Shown piece by piece: positions 42,389 to 51,697 of a DNA stretch of 64,000 nucleotides (position 1 is the first letter of the stretch; the number at the start of each line of letters is the position of its first letter). The DNA is from Albirhodobacter sp048262715 (GTDB lineage: Bacteria; Pseudomonadota; Alphaproteobacteria; Rhodobacterales; Rhodobacteraceae). The stretch is from contig JBLXEV010000001.1 in NCBI GenBank assembly GCA_048262715.1, forward strand, positions 1 to 64,000. Reading direction: 5' to 3'. A model generated the notes under the pieces. The model had not been told where the DNA came from. It made no database searches and saw only the letters and a program-made list of their open reading frames with translations. Position numbers and translations under genes: made by a program.

Positions 42389-42613
42389 TGGCAACCTCCT
42401 CACCTCAGCGTCTTGAACATGAACAGTCACGCCCGTTTCCCTGAGTCTCCCCTCACAACAGTGTGACTCACTCTTGTGTAAAAACAATGACGTCCTGTTC
42501 TTGTTCCCGCCGCCCGCGAAAAAAGTGATCGAACCGCCACGCCCCATTGCGGGCGCGCCCGTTGCAGACGCGCCTCAATCAGATACTCTGAGGGGCAAAT
42601 GGAGGTTTCAGCT

Positions 42614-43801
42614 ATGTACTTTAAAACCGGATCTCGTCGCGCGATCCTCGCTGGGGCAATTTGCGCCCTCTCGGCGCTGCCGGCCGTTGCGGCCCCCTGC
42701 GGCGGCAGTTTCAACAGTTTCATCGCAGCGATGTCGAAAGAGGCCGCAGCGCAGGGCCTTCCGCAGCAAGCCATTTCCGCGTTCTTCGCGGGGGCAAAAC
42801 AGGATCCCCGCGTCCTGAAAGCGGATCGCGCGCAGGGCGTTTTCCAAAAACCCTTTAGCGACTTCTCCAAATCCGTAATCTCGAAAAATCGTCTGCAGAA
42901 CGGCGCTGCCAAGCTGAAAGCCTATCGCATCACCTTCGATCAGGTGGAGCGCAATTACGGCATTCCGCGCGGGATCCTCGCCGCGTTCTGGGGGCTTGAG
43001 ACCGACTTCGGCGCGGTGCAGGGCGATTTCAACACCCGCAACGCGCTGGTGACACTGGCGCATGATTGCCGCCGCCCCGAATTGTTCCAGCCCCAGGTTC
43101 TCGCGGGTATCGCGCTGACGGCGCGCGGCGATTTCGATCCCGCCCGCACGACAGGCGCTTGGGCAGGCGAGATCGGGCAGGTGCAAATGCTCCCCGCCGA
43201 TCTGCTGCGCAATGGCGTGGATGGCGATGGCGACGGGCATGTGAACCTCAAGGGATCCTCTCCCGATGCATTGATGTCGGGCGGCAAGATGCTCTCGGAA
43301 CTCGGTTGGCGGCGCGGCGAACCATGGATGCAAGAAGTGACCGTTCCCGCCAATCTCGATTGGTCGAAAACAGGGATTGATACCACGCTTTCCGGCGCGG
43401 ATTGGGCGAAACGCGGGGTGCAGGCGCGCGGCGGGCAGATCTACAATCTGCCTTCGTCGATCCTACTGCCGATGGGGCGCAACGGGCCTGCCTTCATCGT
43501 CTACCCGAACTTCCACGTGCTGTTTGAATGGAACAAAAGCTTCGTCTATGTCACCACCGCCGCCTATTTCGGCACGCGGCTTGAAGGCGCTGCACCCTAT
43601 AATCTGGGCAATCCCGAGCAGACCCTTTCACCCAACCAGATGAAACAGTTGCAGACAAAACTGAACGGGCGGGGCCATGATGTTGGAAAGGTAGATGGAA
43701 TCCTCGGTGCGATGACCCGAAACGCTGTCCAGAAGGAGCAAGCCCGCTTGGGGCTTCCGGCGGACGCATGGCCGACGAAGGCCTTGCTCGATAGGCTTTG
43801 A
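42614..43801 (+). CDS. Lytic murein transglycosylase (MltB type)
   Basis: Protein of 395 aa with a signal peptide (RRAILAGAICALSALPAVAA) and no lipobox, so it is periplasmic. The catalytic Glu129 is in AAFWGLETDFGAVQGDF, followed by WAGEIGQVQMLPADLL and a C-terminal peptidoglycan-binding repeat (LQTKLNGRGHDVGKVDGILGAMTRNAV). It cleaves glycan strands to anhydro-muropeptides. GGAGG at 42601-42605 supports the ATG at 42614 over the ATG at 42599. Confidence 0.93.
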   Translation: MYFKTGSRRAILAGAICALSALPAVAAPCGGSFNSFIAAMSKEAAAQGLPQQAISAFFAGAKQDPRVLKADRAQGVFQKPFSDFSKSVISKNRLQNGAAKLKAYRITFDQVERNYGIPRGILAAFWGLETDFGAVQGDFNTRNALVTLAHDCRRPELFQPQVLAGIALTARGDFDPARTTGAWAGEIGQVQMLPADLLRNGVDGDGDGHVNLKGSSPDALMSGGKMLSELGWRRGEPWMQEVTVPANLDWSKTGIDTTLSGADWAKRGVQARGGQIYNLPSSILLPMGRNGPAFIVYPNFHVLFEWNKSFVYVTTAAYFGTRLEGAAPYNLGNPEQTLSPNQMKQLQTKLNGRGHDVGKVDGILGAMTRNAVQKEQARLGLPADAWPTKALLDRL

Positions 43802-43824
43802 TCACCGCAACACATAACAGACGG

Positions 43825-43856
43825 ACAGGCCAGCGCATCTGCGCTGGCCTGTTTTT
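43825..43856 (+). terminator. Terminator of the lytic transglycosylase gene
   Basis: A perfect 12-bp stem, ACAGGCCAGCGC with GCGCTGGCCTGT, closes on an ATCT loop and runs into a T-tract. It may also limit minus-strand readthrough from the secretion genes. Confidence 0.92.
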
Positions 43857-43873
43857 ATGGATCACGTGCCCGT

Positions 43874-45376
43874 TCAGCTCTCGCGGAAAGCGCGGTTGAA
43901 GTAATCGATGAAAGGCTTGAGCAAATAAGCCATCGGGCTGCGCTCTCCGGTCTTGATATAGACCTCGGCGGGCATCCCTGGCAGCAGGCTCACCTCTCCC
44001 AGCTTGCCAAGCTCGCTCTCATCGACCGTCACCTCCGCTCGGAAATAGGCCGCGCCTGTGGCCTCATCCGTCAGCGCATCCGCCGAGATCCGCGCAATCT
44101 GCCCACTGACTTCCGGCGTGGAGCGCGCGTCAAATGCAGAGAACCGCAGCACGACAGGCTGGCCGATGTGCACCTCGTCGATATTGATAGGCGAGATCTG
44201 CGCGCCAATCACCAAGGGGCGATCTTGCGGCACCAGATACAGCACTGGCTCCGCAGGCCGGATCACGGCGCGCGGGGTGGTGACGGCCATCGCATAAACG
44301 ATACCGGAGACAGGCGCCCGAATTTCCAGCCGCTCGATCTGCCCGCCCAACGCGCGGCGGCGCTCGGCCAATTCCAAAGCGCGATACCCGATATCGCGAA
44401 GTTCGGTTTCCGCATCTTCGCGGCGCTGCGAGGTCAAGCGCAGGCGTTCAAGGTCAATCTCGGTGACACGTCCTTCGGCCTGCGCCCGCGCGCCGTGCAA
44501 CTCGCCCGCTTGCCCTTCAAGCCGCGCGGCTTCGCGCTCCAGTGAGAGCACCCGCGAGACCTGCGCGAGCCCACGCGCGAAGAGGTCACGCTGATCCGTC
44601 AGCTCACGCGCAATCAGTTCCGACTGGCGGCTGAGCGCGGCGATCTGCGCATCGGTGCCGCTGATTTGCGCAAGGGTCTGCTCACGGCGCTTGGCGAGTT
44701 GTTCCAGCGATTTCTGGAGTGTTTCCTTCCGCGCGACAAACAGACGGCGTTGCCCCTCAATCAAATCGGCATGATCTCGGTTGGATTCGGCAGAGGCCAC
44801 CAATTCCTCGGGAAAGCGGATCTGCTCGGCGTCATCGCGCTCAGCCTCAAGCCGCCCGCGCCGGGCGAGGATCTCGAAGAACTGCCCCTCGACGATCGCA
44901 TATTCAGAGCCAAGCAACTCGCCATCGAGCACGATCAACGCATCACCTGCCGTAACGCGATCCCCGTCTTTGACATTGATCTGCGCCACCACCCCGCCAT
45001 CGGGATGTTGCACGATCTGGCGATTTTGTTCGACCTCCACCCGCCCTCCCGCGACAACGGCGCCAGAGATCGAGGTGAAGCTGGCCCAGAAGCCGAAGCC
45101 GAAAACCAAGAGTGCGACGGCGAGGAACCCTGCCATCAAAGGCCCCTTGGCTGACCACCCTGCCCCCTCTTCCCCGACGGTATCTACAACAGCGGGCATC
45201 GACCCGACTGGCGCAGTGGAGGGCGCCCCCACCGCCTGACCTTGCGAAGTGGCCCGTGCGGCATCTATCCGAGACTTCAAAGCTGCACTGCCTGCGCGGT
45301 CCGGCTCAGCGCTCACATCAAGGCCGCGCTTATCCACGCCGTTGGTGCCGCCTCGGGGATTTGGGGGATTGGTCAT
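43874..45376 (-). CDS. Type I secretion membrane-fusion protein (HlyD/PrtE family)
   Basis: Protein of 500 aa linking the ABC transporter to the outer-membrane channel. It has a cytoplasmic N-terminal tail of about 70 residues, one membrane helix (MAGFLAVALLVFGFGFWA), a biotinyl-like half (GGRVEVEQNRQIVQHPDGGVV), a long coiled-coil region (about 150-320) and the C-terminal IRAPVSGIVYAM and VYIKTGERSPMAYLLKPF. It overlaps the ABC gene by 4 nt. No TolC-type gene or RTX substrate lies next to it. Confidence 0.93.
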   Translation of the reverse strand: MTNPPNPRGGTNGVDKRGLDVSAEPDRAGSAALKSRIDAARATSQGQAVGAPSTAPVGSMPAVVDTVGEEGAGWSAKGPLMAGFLAVALLVFGFGFWASFTSISGAVVAGGRVEVEQNRQIVQHPDGGVVAQINVKDGDRVTAGDALIVLDGELLGSEYAIVEGQFFEILARRGRLEAERDDAEQIRFPEELVASAESNRDHADLIEGQRRLFVARKETLQKSLEQLAKRREQTLAQISGTDAQIAALSRQSELIARELTDQRDLFARGLAQVSRVLSLEREAARLEGQAGELHGARAQAEGRVTEIDLERLRLTSQRREDAETELRDIGYRALELAERRRALGGQIERLEIRAPVSGIVYAMAVTTPRAVIRPAEPVLYLVPQDRPLVIGAQISPINIDEVHIGQPVVLRFSAFDARSTPEVSGQIARISADALTDEATGAAYFRAEVTVDESELGKLGEVSLLPGMPAEVYIKTGERSPMAYLLKPFIDYFNRAFRES

Positions 45377-47121
45377 ACAACCCCTCCACGACCAGCGCGA
45401 CCACGCACCTCATCTGCAATCTCACCTGCGTTCTGCACCATCGCTTTGAGCACCTCGTCGCGCGGCCCGAAGGCGCGGCGCAGCCCACCCTCCAAAACCA
45501 ACAGCATATCGCATTCGGCAATCGCCGCAGGACGGTGCGCCATGATCATCACCGCACCGCCGGCGGCTTTGATAGACCGGATTGCGGTGTTGAGCGCTAG
45601 GGATCCGTCATTGTCGAGATTTGAATTCGGCTCGTCCAGCACCAGCAGAACCGGATCGCCATACAGCGCACGCGCCAGCCCGATACGTTGGATCTGCCCG
45701 CCCGAAAGCTGGCCACCGGTTTGAGAAACGCGCGTATCGTAGCCTTCGGGTAAATCCAGAATCATCTCATGCGCCGCGGCCTTTTGCGCTGCTGCGACAA
45801 TGGCTTGCGGATCGGTGGTCTGGGACAATCGCGCGATATTTTCCGCAATAGTTCCGTCGAACAATGTCACCCGTTGCGGCAGATACCCGATCAGTGCGCC
45901 CAGCGTATCGGGATCGAACTGATCCAACGTCGCGCCGCCCAAACGCACATGCCCCTGCGCCACATGCCAAACACCTGTGACCGCCCGCGCCAATGTCGAT
46001 TTCCCCGCCCCGGACGGACCGATGATCCCTAGCGCCTGCCCCGGCTCAATCTGGAAGCTCACGCCGCGCAATGCGGCTTTTGTCTGTCCCGGAGGCACGA
46101 CAGCGAGTTGCGAGACATCAATTTTTGCGGGCGGTCGGGGGAGCGCGGTGCGCGCGGTCTCTTCTGGGATCGCGGAGAGAAGCGCCCCGAGACGCGCCCA
46201 GCCTTCTTGTGCACGCGCCACCAGTGCCCAGCCACCAATCGCCTGCTCAACGGGGGCAAGCGCGCGGCCCATCAGGATCGACGAGGCGATCATTGCCCCC
46301 GCGCTCAACTCGCCTTGCAGCACCAACCACGCGCCCATCGCCAGCATCGCGGATTGCAAAAACATCCGGAAGGTTTTGGTGAAGACAGAAAAAATGCCGC
46401 CACGATCCGAGGCCGCAACTGACGTGGACAGCGCCTGACGTCGCGCGGCCTGCCAGCGGCGAAAGGCGCTTCCGCGCATCCCTAGCGCCTGTATCATCTC
46501 GCTCTCGTCGCGCAATTGATCGGCCAGCCGCTCTGCCCGCAGCCCCGCGCCCGTCGCATTGCGCAAGGGCTGAGCGGTGAGGCGCTGGTTCAGCACCGTC
46601 ACGAGCACCAGAACGAGGCCGCCGCATGTCGCCAGCACGCCGAGCATTGGATGAAAAATAAATACCGCAATCAAAAAGAACGGGGCCCAAGGCGCATCGA
46701 AGATCGCCATCAGGACCGGCGAGGCCAAAAGCCGCTGCACCGCCTCAAGATCGCGCAGCCCCGCCGCAGCCGTCGCATCATTCGGCACCTGAGAATTGCG
46801 CATCAATGCGGCGGAAAAGACCCGCCCCTCAAGCCGTGCCTGAAACCGTGCACCAACCCGCGTCATCACACGTGCGCGGGTGAAATCGAGAACCCCCATC
46901 ATCGTGAAGAGAAAGATCACCAGCCCGAAGAGCGCGACCAATGTCGCCTCGGAGCGCGATCCCAAGACCCGATCATAGACCTGCATCATGAACAGCGGGC
47001 CCGTGAGCATCAGCATATTCACGAAAACCGAGAACAGGGCCACCGACCAAAACAAGGCGGCACTCTCCCCCCGCGCCTGTCGCAACTCGTTCATGCCACG
47101 GAGGAATTCGGCTCGAACCAT
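45373..47121 (-). CDS. Type I secretion ABC transporter (PrtD family)
   Basis: Permease-ATPase of 582 aa. The N-terminal membrane domain has about six helices and no C39 peptidase or C39-like domain, placing it with PrtD-type exporters. The nucleotide-binding domain has Walker A GPSGAGKST, signature LSGGQIQRIGLARALYG, Walker B VLLVLDEPNSNLD and the His switch in IMAHRP. With the adaptor gene it forms a two-gene operon. A distant Hint protein pair (19.7-22.3 kb) is a conceivable but unproven substrate. Confidence 0.94.
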   Translation of the reverse strand: MVRAEFLRGMNELRQARGESAALFWSVALFSVFVNMLMLTGPLFMMQVYDRVLGSRSEATLVALFGLVIFLFTMMGVLDFTRARVMTRVGARFQARLEGRVFSAALMRNSQVPNDATAAAGLRDLEAVQRLLASPVLMAIFDAPWAPFFLIAVFIFHPMLGVLATCGGLVLVLVTVLNQRLTAQPLRNATGAGLRAERLADQLRDESEMIQALGMRGSAFRRWQAARRQALSTSVAASDRGGIFSVFTKTFRMFLQSAMLAMGAWLVLQGELSAGAMIASSILMGRALAPVEQAIGGWALVARAQEGWARLGALLSAIPEETARTALPRPPAKIDVSQLAVVPPGQTKAALRGVSFQIEPGQALGIIGPSGAGKSTLARAVTGVWHVAQGHVRLGGATLDQFDPDTLGALIGYLPQRVTLFDGTIAENIARLSQTTDPQAIVAAAQKAAAHEMILDLPEGYDTRVSQTGGQLSGGQIQRIGLARALYGDPVLLVLDEPNSNLDNDGSLALNTAIRSIKAAGGAVMIMAHRPAAIAECDMLLVLEGGLRRAFGPRDEVLKAMVQNAGEIADEVRGRAGRGGVV

Positions 47122-47238
47122 TCTAAAACGCTCCTCTGGCCTCGGCCTGTAACATGATTACCCAGCCCCACTGGGCTTGTCACCACCCCCGATGCGGTTT
47201 ATCCGTGGCCTTTGCCTCCCGCAGCCTTCGAGTATGCC

Positions 47239-47964
47239 ATGACCACGCTTCGCCATCTGCCGTTACTCGCCCTCACAGGGCTCGCTGCCTGCGCCCAAGC
47301 GCCGGCAACGTCGGATGCAGATCCGTATGAACAGGCTAACCGTAAAATGCACGGGTTTAACAAGGCTGTAGACCACGCAATTTTCGGAAATGTTGATGGA
47401 ATTTCCCCAACAGCCGATGTGGTTTTTACACATGTCAGTAACTTCTCTGACAACCTTTCACTGCCCGGCAAGGTGGTCAACTCGCTGCTGCAAGGGCGCC
47501 CTGAGCCTGCGATTAAGAACACGTTCCGATTCGCAATCAACTCGACATTGGGCCTCGCAGGGATCTTTGACCCCGCAGGAAATGATTTCTCGCTGCCCGA
47601 AACCGATACAGATTTCGGCGAAACCCTGCATGTCTGGGGCGCAGCAGAAGGTGATTACGTCGAATTGCCGATCAAAGGCCCCTCGACGGAGCGGGATGCC
47701 ATCGGCCTTGTCGTAGACTATGCGATAGATCCGATGGGCAATGTGCTGTCTTCAGGGATGAAAACCCTCAAGACCACGGCCTTTGTCGGGTCAAAAGTCG
47801 GTGATCGACTGCGCTATGATGACACCATAGACTCCCTCCTCTACGAAAGTGCTGATAGTTATGCACAGATGAAGCTCCTGTATCTGCAGAAGCGTCGTTA
47901 CGAACTCGGCACGACAGCGGGAAGTGAAAACTATGACCCTTACGACGACCCTTACGGGCAATAA
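47239..47964 (+). CDS. mlaA: MlaA (VacJ) outer-membrane lipoprotein
   Basis: Lipoprotein of 241 aa that removes misplaced phospholipids from the outer leaflet of the outer membrane. The lipobox LAAC ends at Cys18. Family blocks are DPYEQANRKMHGFNKAVD, NTFRFAINSTLGLAGIFDPA and DFGETLHVWGAAEGDYVELPI. The start at 47239 gives a standard lipoprotein signal. Its 3' end overlaps mlaC by 32 nt in another frame. Confidence 0.95.
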   Translation: MTTLRHLPLLALTGLAACAQAPATSDADPYEQANRKMHGFNKAVDHAIFGNVDGISPTADVVFTHVSNFSDNLSLPGKVVNSLLQGRPEPAIKNTFRFAINSTLGLAGIFDPAGNDFSLPETDTDFGETLHVWGAAEGDYVELPIKGPSTERDAIGLVVDYAIDPMGNVLSSGMKTLKTTAFVGSKVGDRLRYDDTIDSLLYESADSYAQMKLLYLQKRRYELGTTAGSENYDPYDDPYGQ

Positions 47965-48556
47965 GCTCAACCGGCGCGGTTTCATCGCGAGCGGCGTAGC
48001 CCTTGCTACTATCGGCGCGGCGGCCCCTGCGCTTGCTTTGAACGAAGCCGAAGCAAGAACGCTGATCACCGCGTCGCTCAACGATGTGAATGCGGCGATT
48101 GCGTCGGGCAAATCGGGCGCGGCGCTGTATTCTGCGTTTGAGCGGATCTTCAGCAAATACGCCGATGTTCCGATCATTGCCCAAAGCGCGCTCGGCCTTG
48201 CCGCACGGCAGGCGACGCCCGCGCAAATGCGCGCCTATACCGAAGCGTATCGTGGATATCTCGCGCGGAAATACGGCCGTCGGTTCAATGAATTCGACGG
48301 TGCGCGGTTTGAGGTTGTCAGCTCGCGTCCGGTGAAATCCTATTTCGAAGTGAAATCGAACGCCTTCCTCAAGGGCAAAAGCCCGTTCGAGGTTCTTTGG
48401 CATGTGTCAAACAAATCCGGCAAGAACCTGTTCTTCAATATCATCATTGAAGGCGTGAACATGTTGGCTTCGGAACGCTCGGAAATTGGTGCGATGCTCG
48501 ACAAGCGCAAAGGCAATATTGACGCGCTGATCGCGGATCTCAAAGCCGCCAGCTAA
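47933..48556 (+). CDS. mlaC: MlaC-family phospholipid-binding protein
   Basis: Periplasmic protein of 207 aa of the MlaC/Ttg2D family, shuttling phospholipid between MlaA and the inner-membrane Mla ABC complex. The signal reads NRRGFIASGVALATIGAAAPALA, with a twin-Arg pair suggesting Tat export. The mature part shows FERIFSKYADVPIIAQSALG, YRGYLARKYGRRF and WHVSNKSGKNLFFNIIIEGVNML. The ATG at 47933 follows GGGAAG; a GTG at 47924 is an alternative. The mlaFED genes are not here. Confidence 0.9.
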   Translation: MTLTTTLTGNKLNRRGFIASGVALATIGAAAPALALNEAEARTLITASLNDVNAAIASGKSGAALYSAFERIFSKYADVPIIAQSALGLAARQATPAQMRAYTEAYRGYLARKYGRRFNEFDGARFEVVSSRPVKSYFEVKSNAFLKGKSPFEVLWHVSNKSGKNLFFNIIIEGVNMLASERSEIGAMLDKRKGNIDALIADLKAAS

Positions 48557-48582
48557 GCACCCCTTGCAGCGACAAACAGTCT

Positions 48583-48615
48583 CCCCCGCCCCAGCTTCGC
48601 TCGGGCGGGGGTTTT
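48583..48615 (+). terminator. Terminator of mlaA-mlaC
   Basis: CCCCCGCCC and GGGCGGGGG form a perfect 9-bp stem, followed by TTTT, 26 bases after the mlaC stop. Confidence 0.9.
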
Positions 48616-48618
48616 CGT

Positions 48619-49272
48619 TCAGGCGATCCCCAGCAGTTCCGGTAGATTGAACATCGAGGAAAACAGCCGCGCGCCCGTTGCCTCAAGCGCAGCGTTCTCG
48701 CCATGCGGGGCATAGCCCATGCAGCGCATCTTGGCATTGGCCGCCGCCATCGCCCCCGTCGGGCTATCCTCCACGACAACACATTGCTCCGGCGCCACAC
48801 CCAGTGCGCGGGCGGCATGCAGATAGAGGCCGGCATCGGGCTTCGGGCAACCGAGATCCTGCCCCGAATAGACATGGCCTTTGAACCGCGCCAGCAGCGC
48901 GGGATGCTGCCCCAGCGTCACCGCCATTTTCGCACCGCTGCCGTTTGATCCAACCGCATAGGGGATGCCCTGCGCGTCGAGCGCATCAAGCAATTCGACA
49001 ACGCCCGCGATCACCGGCGCGTTCGTCTCAAGATGCTTGTAAAGCTTGGCGTAAAAGCTCGGCACCCAATCGGGTGGCAGATCAGCCCCCATCCCGCGCG
49101 CGATATCGGCCAGTTTTTCCATCGTGCCGCCAATGAACACCCGCTCCATCTCAGGGATGTCCATCGTCAAGCCACGTTCCGCAAGCTCGGTTTGCAACAG
49201 CTCGAACGTCGGCGGCTCGGTATCCACGAGCACTCCATCACAGTCAAAGAGCACGGCTTTAGGGGGGATCAT
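48619..49272 (-). CDS. HAD-family phosphatase (beta-phosphoglucomutase-like)
   Basis: Hydrolase of 217 aa. Motif I is FDCDGVLVDTE with the nucleophile Asp, motif II is VGSNGSGAK, the motif III Lys is in CPKPDAGLYLHAA and motif IV is VVVEDSPTGAMAA. This is the subfamily IA pattern of sugar-phosphate phosphatases and phosphoglycolate-phosphatase-like enzymes; the substrate is not known. The start may be 49272 (MIPPKAVLFD) or 49287; neither has a strong ribosome-binding site. Confidence 0.9.
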   Translation of the reverse strand: MIPPKAVLFDCDGVLVDTEPPTFELLQTELAERGLTMDIPEMERVFIGGTMEKLADIARGMGADLPPDWVPSFYAKLYKHLETNAPVIAGVVELLDALDAQGIPYAVGSNGSGAKMAVTLGQHPALLARFKGHVYSGQDLGCPKPDAGLYLHAARALGVAPEQCVVVEDSPTGAMAAANAKMRCMGYAPHGENAALEATGARLFSSMFNLPELLGIA

Positions 49273-49308
49273 TCGGTATCCAATCATCAGGTTAGTCTGG
49301 AGAATGTG

Positions 49309-49872
49309 CTAAACGGGCATTCTCGCGAGGGTGACGATCGTATCGCCGTATTTGCGTTGGTCGATCTGCTCTAGCGGCGCAGGCACTAAGGGCGCTTTGC
49401 TTTCTTCCCAGACCACCATCGCCCCCGCCGCGATCCAGCCATCCGTGAGGCAAGAGGCCAGTGCTTGCTCGCCAAGCCCCAGCCCGTAAGGCGGATCAAG
49501 GAAGATCAGATCATAGCCCTCGCCGCGGCACGGCCCCATCTTTGTCGCATCGCGCCGCCAGACATCGGTGACGCCCATTGCACGCATTTTCTCGATATTC
49601 TGTCGCAGCAGCGCGCGCGCCGCCAAACCGTCATCGACAAAGGCCACCCGCGCCGCGCCGCGCGACAGCGCCTCTAGCCCGAGCGCGCCAGTGCCCGCGA
49701 ACAGATCCAGCACCCGCGCCTGCGGAATCGGGTTGCCATGGGTGCCGTTGACGAGAAGGTTAAAAATGCTCTCGCGCACGCGGTCGGTTGTCGGGCGCAG
49801 ATGCGCAGCGCTATCGCCCTCGCCCACATCCGCCAGCTTCAGGCCGCGCTTCTCGCCGCCGATAATTCTCAT
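49309..49872 (-). CDS. rsmD: 16S rRNA (guanine-966-N2)-methyltransferase
   Basis: SAM-dependent enzyme of 187 aa that methylates G966 of 16S rRNA. It begins MRIIGGEKRGLKL and has RPTTDRVRESIFNLL, the SAM motif VLDLFAGTGALGLEALSRGA and the catalytic FLDPPYG (the (D/N)PPY motif). Length is normal. The ATG overlaps the stop of the upstream FAD-reductase gene by 4 nt. Confidence 0.95.
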   Translation of the reverse strand: MRIIGGEKRGLKLADVGEGDSAAHLRPTTDRVRESIFNLLVNGTHGNPIPQARVLDLFAGTGALGLEALSRGAARVAFVDDGLAARALLRQNIEKMRAMGVTDVWRRDATKMGPCRGEGYDLIFLDPPYGLGLGEQALASCLTDGWIAAGAMVVWEESKAPLVPAPLEQIDQRKYGDTIVTLARMPV

Positions 49873-51065
49873 TTCAAAAGCCCCTTCAGGTCTTCAGTCT
49901 CGCGGATCTGCGCAGGCGTCACCGCCTTGCCACCCTCGATGAGCCGCTTGCCGACCATATAGGCGCGCGGATCATTCAGCGCATCGACCGCAATCAATTC
50001 GCCCGCGCGGAAATACCAGATCGAGGTGCCGTCACCTTGGCGCGTGACAGTCTCGTCATAGCCCGTGTTCAGCCCCGCAATCTGGAGCTTTGTGTCGAAT
50101 TGATCGGACCAGAACCACGGTTTGGGCACATAGGCCTTGCCGGCCCCGAGGATATTTTCGGCAACAAGCTCGCCCATGTCGATGGCGTTCCCGACACTCT
50201 CGATCCGTGAGCGCACGCCATGGAGCACAATCGACGCGCAATCGCCCGCCGCCCAGATATGCGGATCACGGGTTTGGCCGAGATCATTCACCGCGATGCC
50301 GTTCGCGATTTCCAGCCCCGCCGCTTCGGCCAATTCTGCCGCAGGGGTGACGCCGATCCCGACGATTACGAAATCCGCCGCGAGGCTGCGCCCGTCGGCA
50401 AGTTCCACGGACCGCACGCGGGTCTCACCGCGCAGGGCAGTGATCCCTGTGCCCTCCACAATCGTGACCCCATTGCGCTGGTGCAAATCGCGGATCGCAT
50501 CGGCTGTGGCCTCCGCCGCGACGCGCCCGAGAATCCGCGGGGCCGCCTCAACCAGTGTGACCTCAAGCCCGAGTTTACGGGCGACCGCAGCCGCCTCCAG
50601 CCCGATATAGCCGCCGCCGATCACGACGAGCCGCGCGCCTGAACGGAACTCGGGCTGCATCCGATCCACATCGGCCAAACGTCGCACGGTGTAGACACCT
50701 TCCAACGCGCCCCCCATGTCAGCGGGCAGGCGCCGTGGCGGGGCTCCGGTGCAGATCACAAGATCGTCATAGCCCAGCTGCTCGCCACCGAACCGCACCT
50801 GCTTTTGGGCCACATCAATCGCGTCAACGCGCGCGCCTAACCGCAGGGTGATCTGATGCTCGTCCCAGAAATCCTCCCCGCGCAAGGTCAGCCGCTCCAA
50901 CGGCATATCGCCCAGCAAATAGGCCTTGGAGAGCGGCGGCCGCTGATAGGGCGCGACAGGCTCCTCGCCCAGAAGGGTGATATCGCCCTGATACCCCAAA
51001 CTGCGGAGCTTCGCTGCGGTTGAGGCCGCCGCTTGCCCGCCGCCGACAATCACGATCCCTGACAT
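49869..51065 (-). CDS. FAD-dependent ferredoxin/rubredoxin-type reductase
   Basis: Flavoprotein of 398 aa of the ferredoxin-reductase family seen with dioxygenases and cytochromes P450. The FAD motif VIVGGGQAAASTAAKLR is at the N-terminus, the NAD motif RLVVIGGGYIGLEAAAVAR near residue 143, and the second FAD block HIWAAGDCASI near 268. YQRPPLSKAYL is typical of the family. No ferredoxin or oxygenase lies nearby, so the partner is unknown. The start at 51065 (MSGIVIV) follows GAGGGG. It overlaps rsmD by 4 nt. Confidence 0.9.
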   Translation of the reverse strand: MSGIVIVGGGQAAASTAAKLRSLGYQGDITLLGEEPVAPYQRPPLSKAYLLGDMPLERLTLRGEDFWDEHQITLRLGARVDAIDVAQKQVRFGGEQLGYDDLVICTGAPPRRLPADMGGALEGVYTVRRLADVDRMQPEFRSGARLVVIGGGYIGLEAAAVARKLGLEVTLVEAAPRILGRVAAEATADAIRDLHQRNGVTIVEGTGITALRGETRVRSVELADGRSLAADFVIVGIGVTPAAELAEAAGLEIANGIAVNDLGQTRDPHIWAAGDCASIVLHGVRSRIESVGNAIDMGELVAENILGAGKAYVPKPWFWSDQFDTKLQIAGLNTGYDETVTRQGDGTSIWYFRAGELIAVDALNDPRAYMVGKRLIEGGKAVTPAQIRETEDLKGLLK

Positions 51066-51141
51066 CATTTCCCCTCTGGCTCTTCGTCCCCGCGACCCTA
51101 TATCTTGTGCGCAATCATGTACAACGCGACAGGAGAGAATA

Positions 51142-51630
51142 ATGAGCATTACCACCGGCGACACCCTTCCGGGCGCAACGCTTCTGCAACTTGGTGAGAA
51201 CGGACCGGAAGCTGTCAATCTCGCGGACAAACTCAAAGGCCGCAAGGTTGTGATCTTCGCCGTTCCTGGTGCCTATACCGGCGTGTGCACCACGGCGCAT
51301 GTTCCGTCCTTCATCCGCACCAAAGACAAATTCACGGCCAAGGGCGTGGATGAGGTGATCTGCGTGTCCGTCAATGATCCCTTCGTGATGGCCGCTTGGG
51401 GCGAAAGCACGGGTGCAACCGCTGCTGGCATCACGATGCTCGGCGATGCAGAAGGCGCCTTCACTGCCGCCATCGGCATGGATTTCACCGCGCCTCCCGC
51501 AGGGCTGATCAACCGCTCGGCGCGCTATGCGATGATGGTCGAAGACGGCGTAGTGAAAGTGCTTCATCATGAAGAAAGCCCTGGCACCTGTGAGATTTCC
51601 GGCGGCGAAAGCCTGCTGGAAGCGATCTGA
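51142..51630 (+). CDS. Peroxiredoxin (Prx5-like)
   Basis: Thiol peroxidase of 162 aa. The peroxidatic Cys49 is in VPGAYTGVCTTAHVPSF, followed by DEVICVSVNDPFVMAAWGE and a resolving-Cys candidate in SPGTCEISGGE near the C-terminus, typical of the Prx5 group. It reduces hydrogen peroxide and alkyl hydroperoxides, probably with glutaredoxin or thioredoxin. It is divergent from the FAD-reductase gene by 76 bases and monocistronic. Confidence 0.95.
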   Translation: MSITTGDTLPGATLLQLGENGPEAVNLADKLKGRKVVIFAVPGAYTGVCTTAHVPSFIRTKDKFTAKGVDEVICVSVNDPFVMAAWGESTGATAAGITMLGDAEGAFTAAIGMDFTAPPAGLINRSARYAMMVEDGVVKVLHHEESPGTCEISGGESLLEAI

Positions 51631-51650
51631 TCCGCAGATCGTAAGTTATG

Positions 51651-51678
51651 AAAAGGGCGCCACGCGGCGCCCTTTTTT
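51651..51678. terminator. Terminator after the peroxiredoxin gene
   Basis: AAAAGGGCGCC and GGCGCCCTTTT form an 11-bp stem with an ACGC loop and a T-run. It lies between convergent genes and can act in both directions. Confidence 0.92.
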
Positions 51679-51697
51679 GAGTCAGATATACGAGGTT

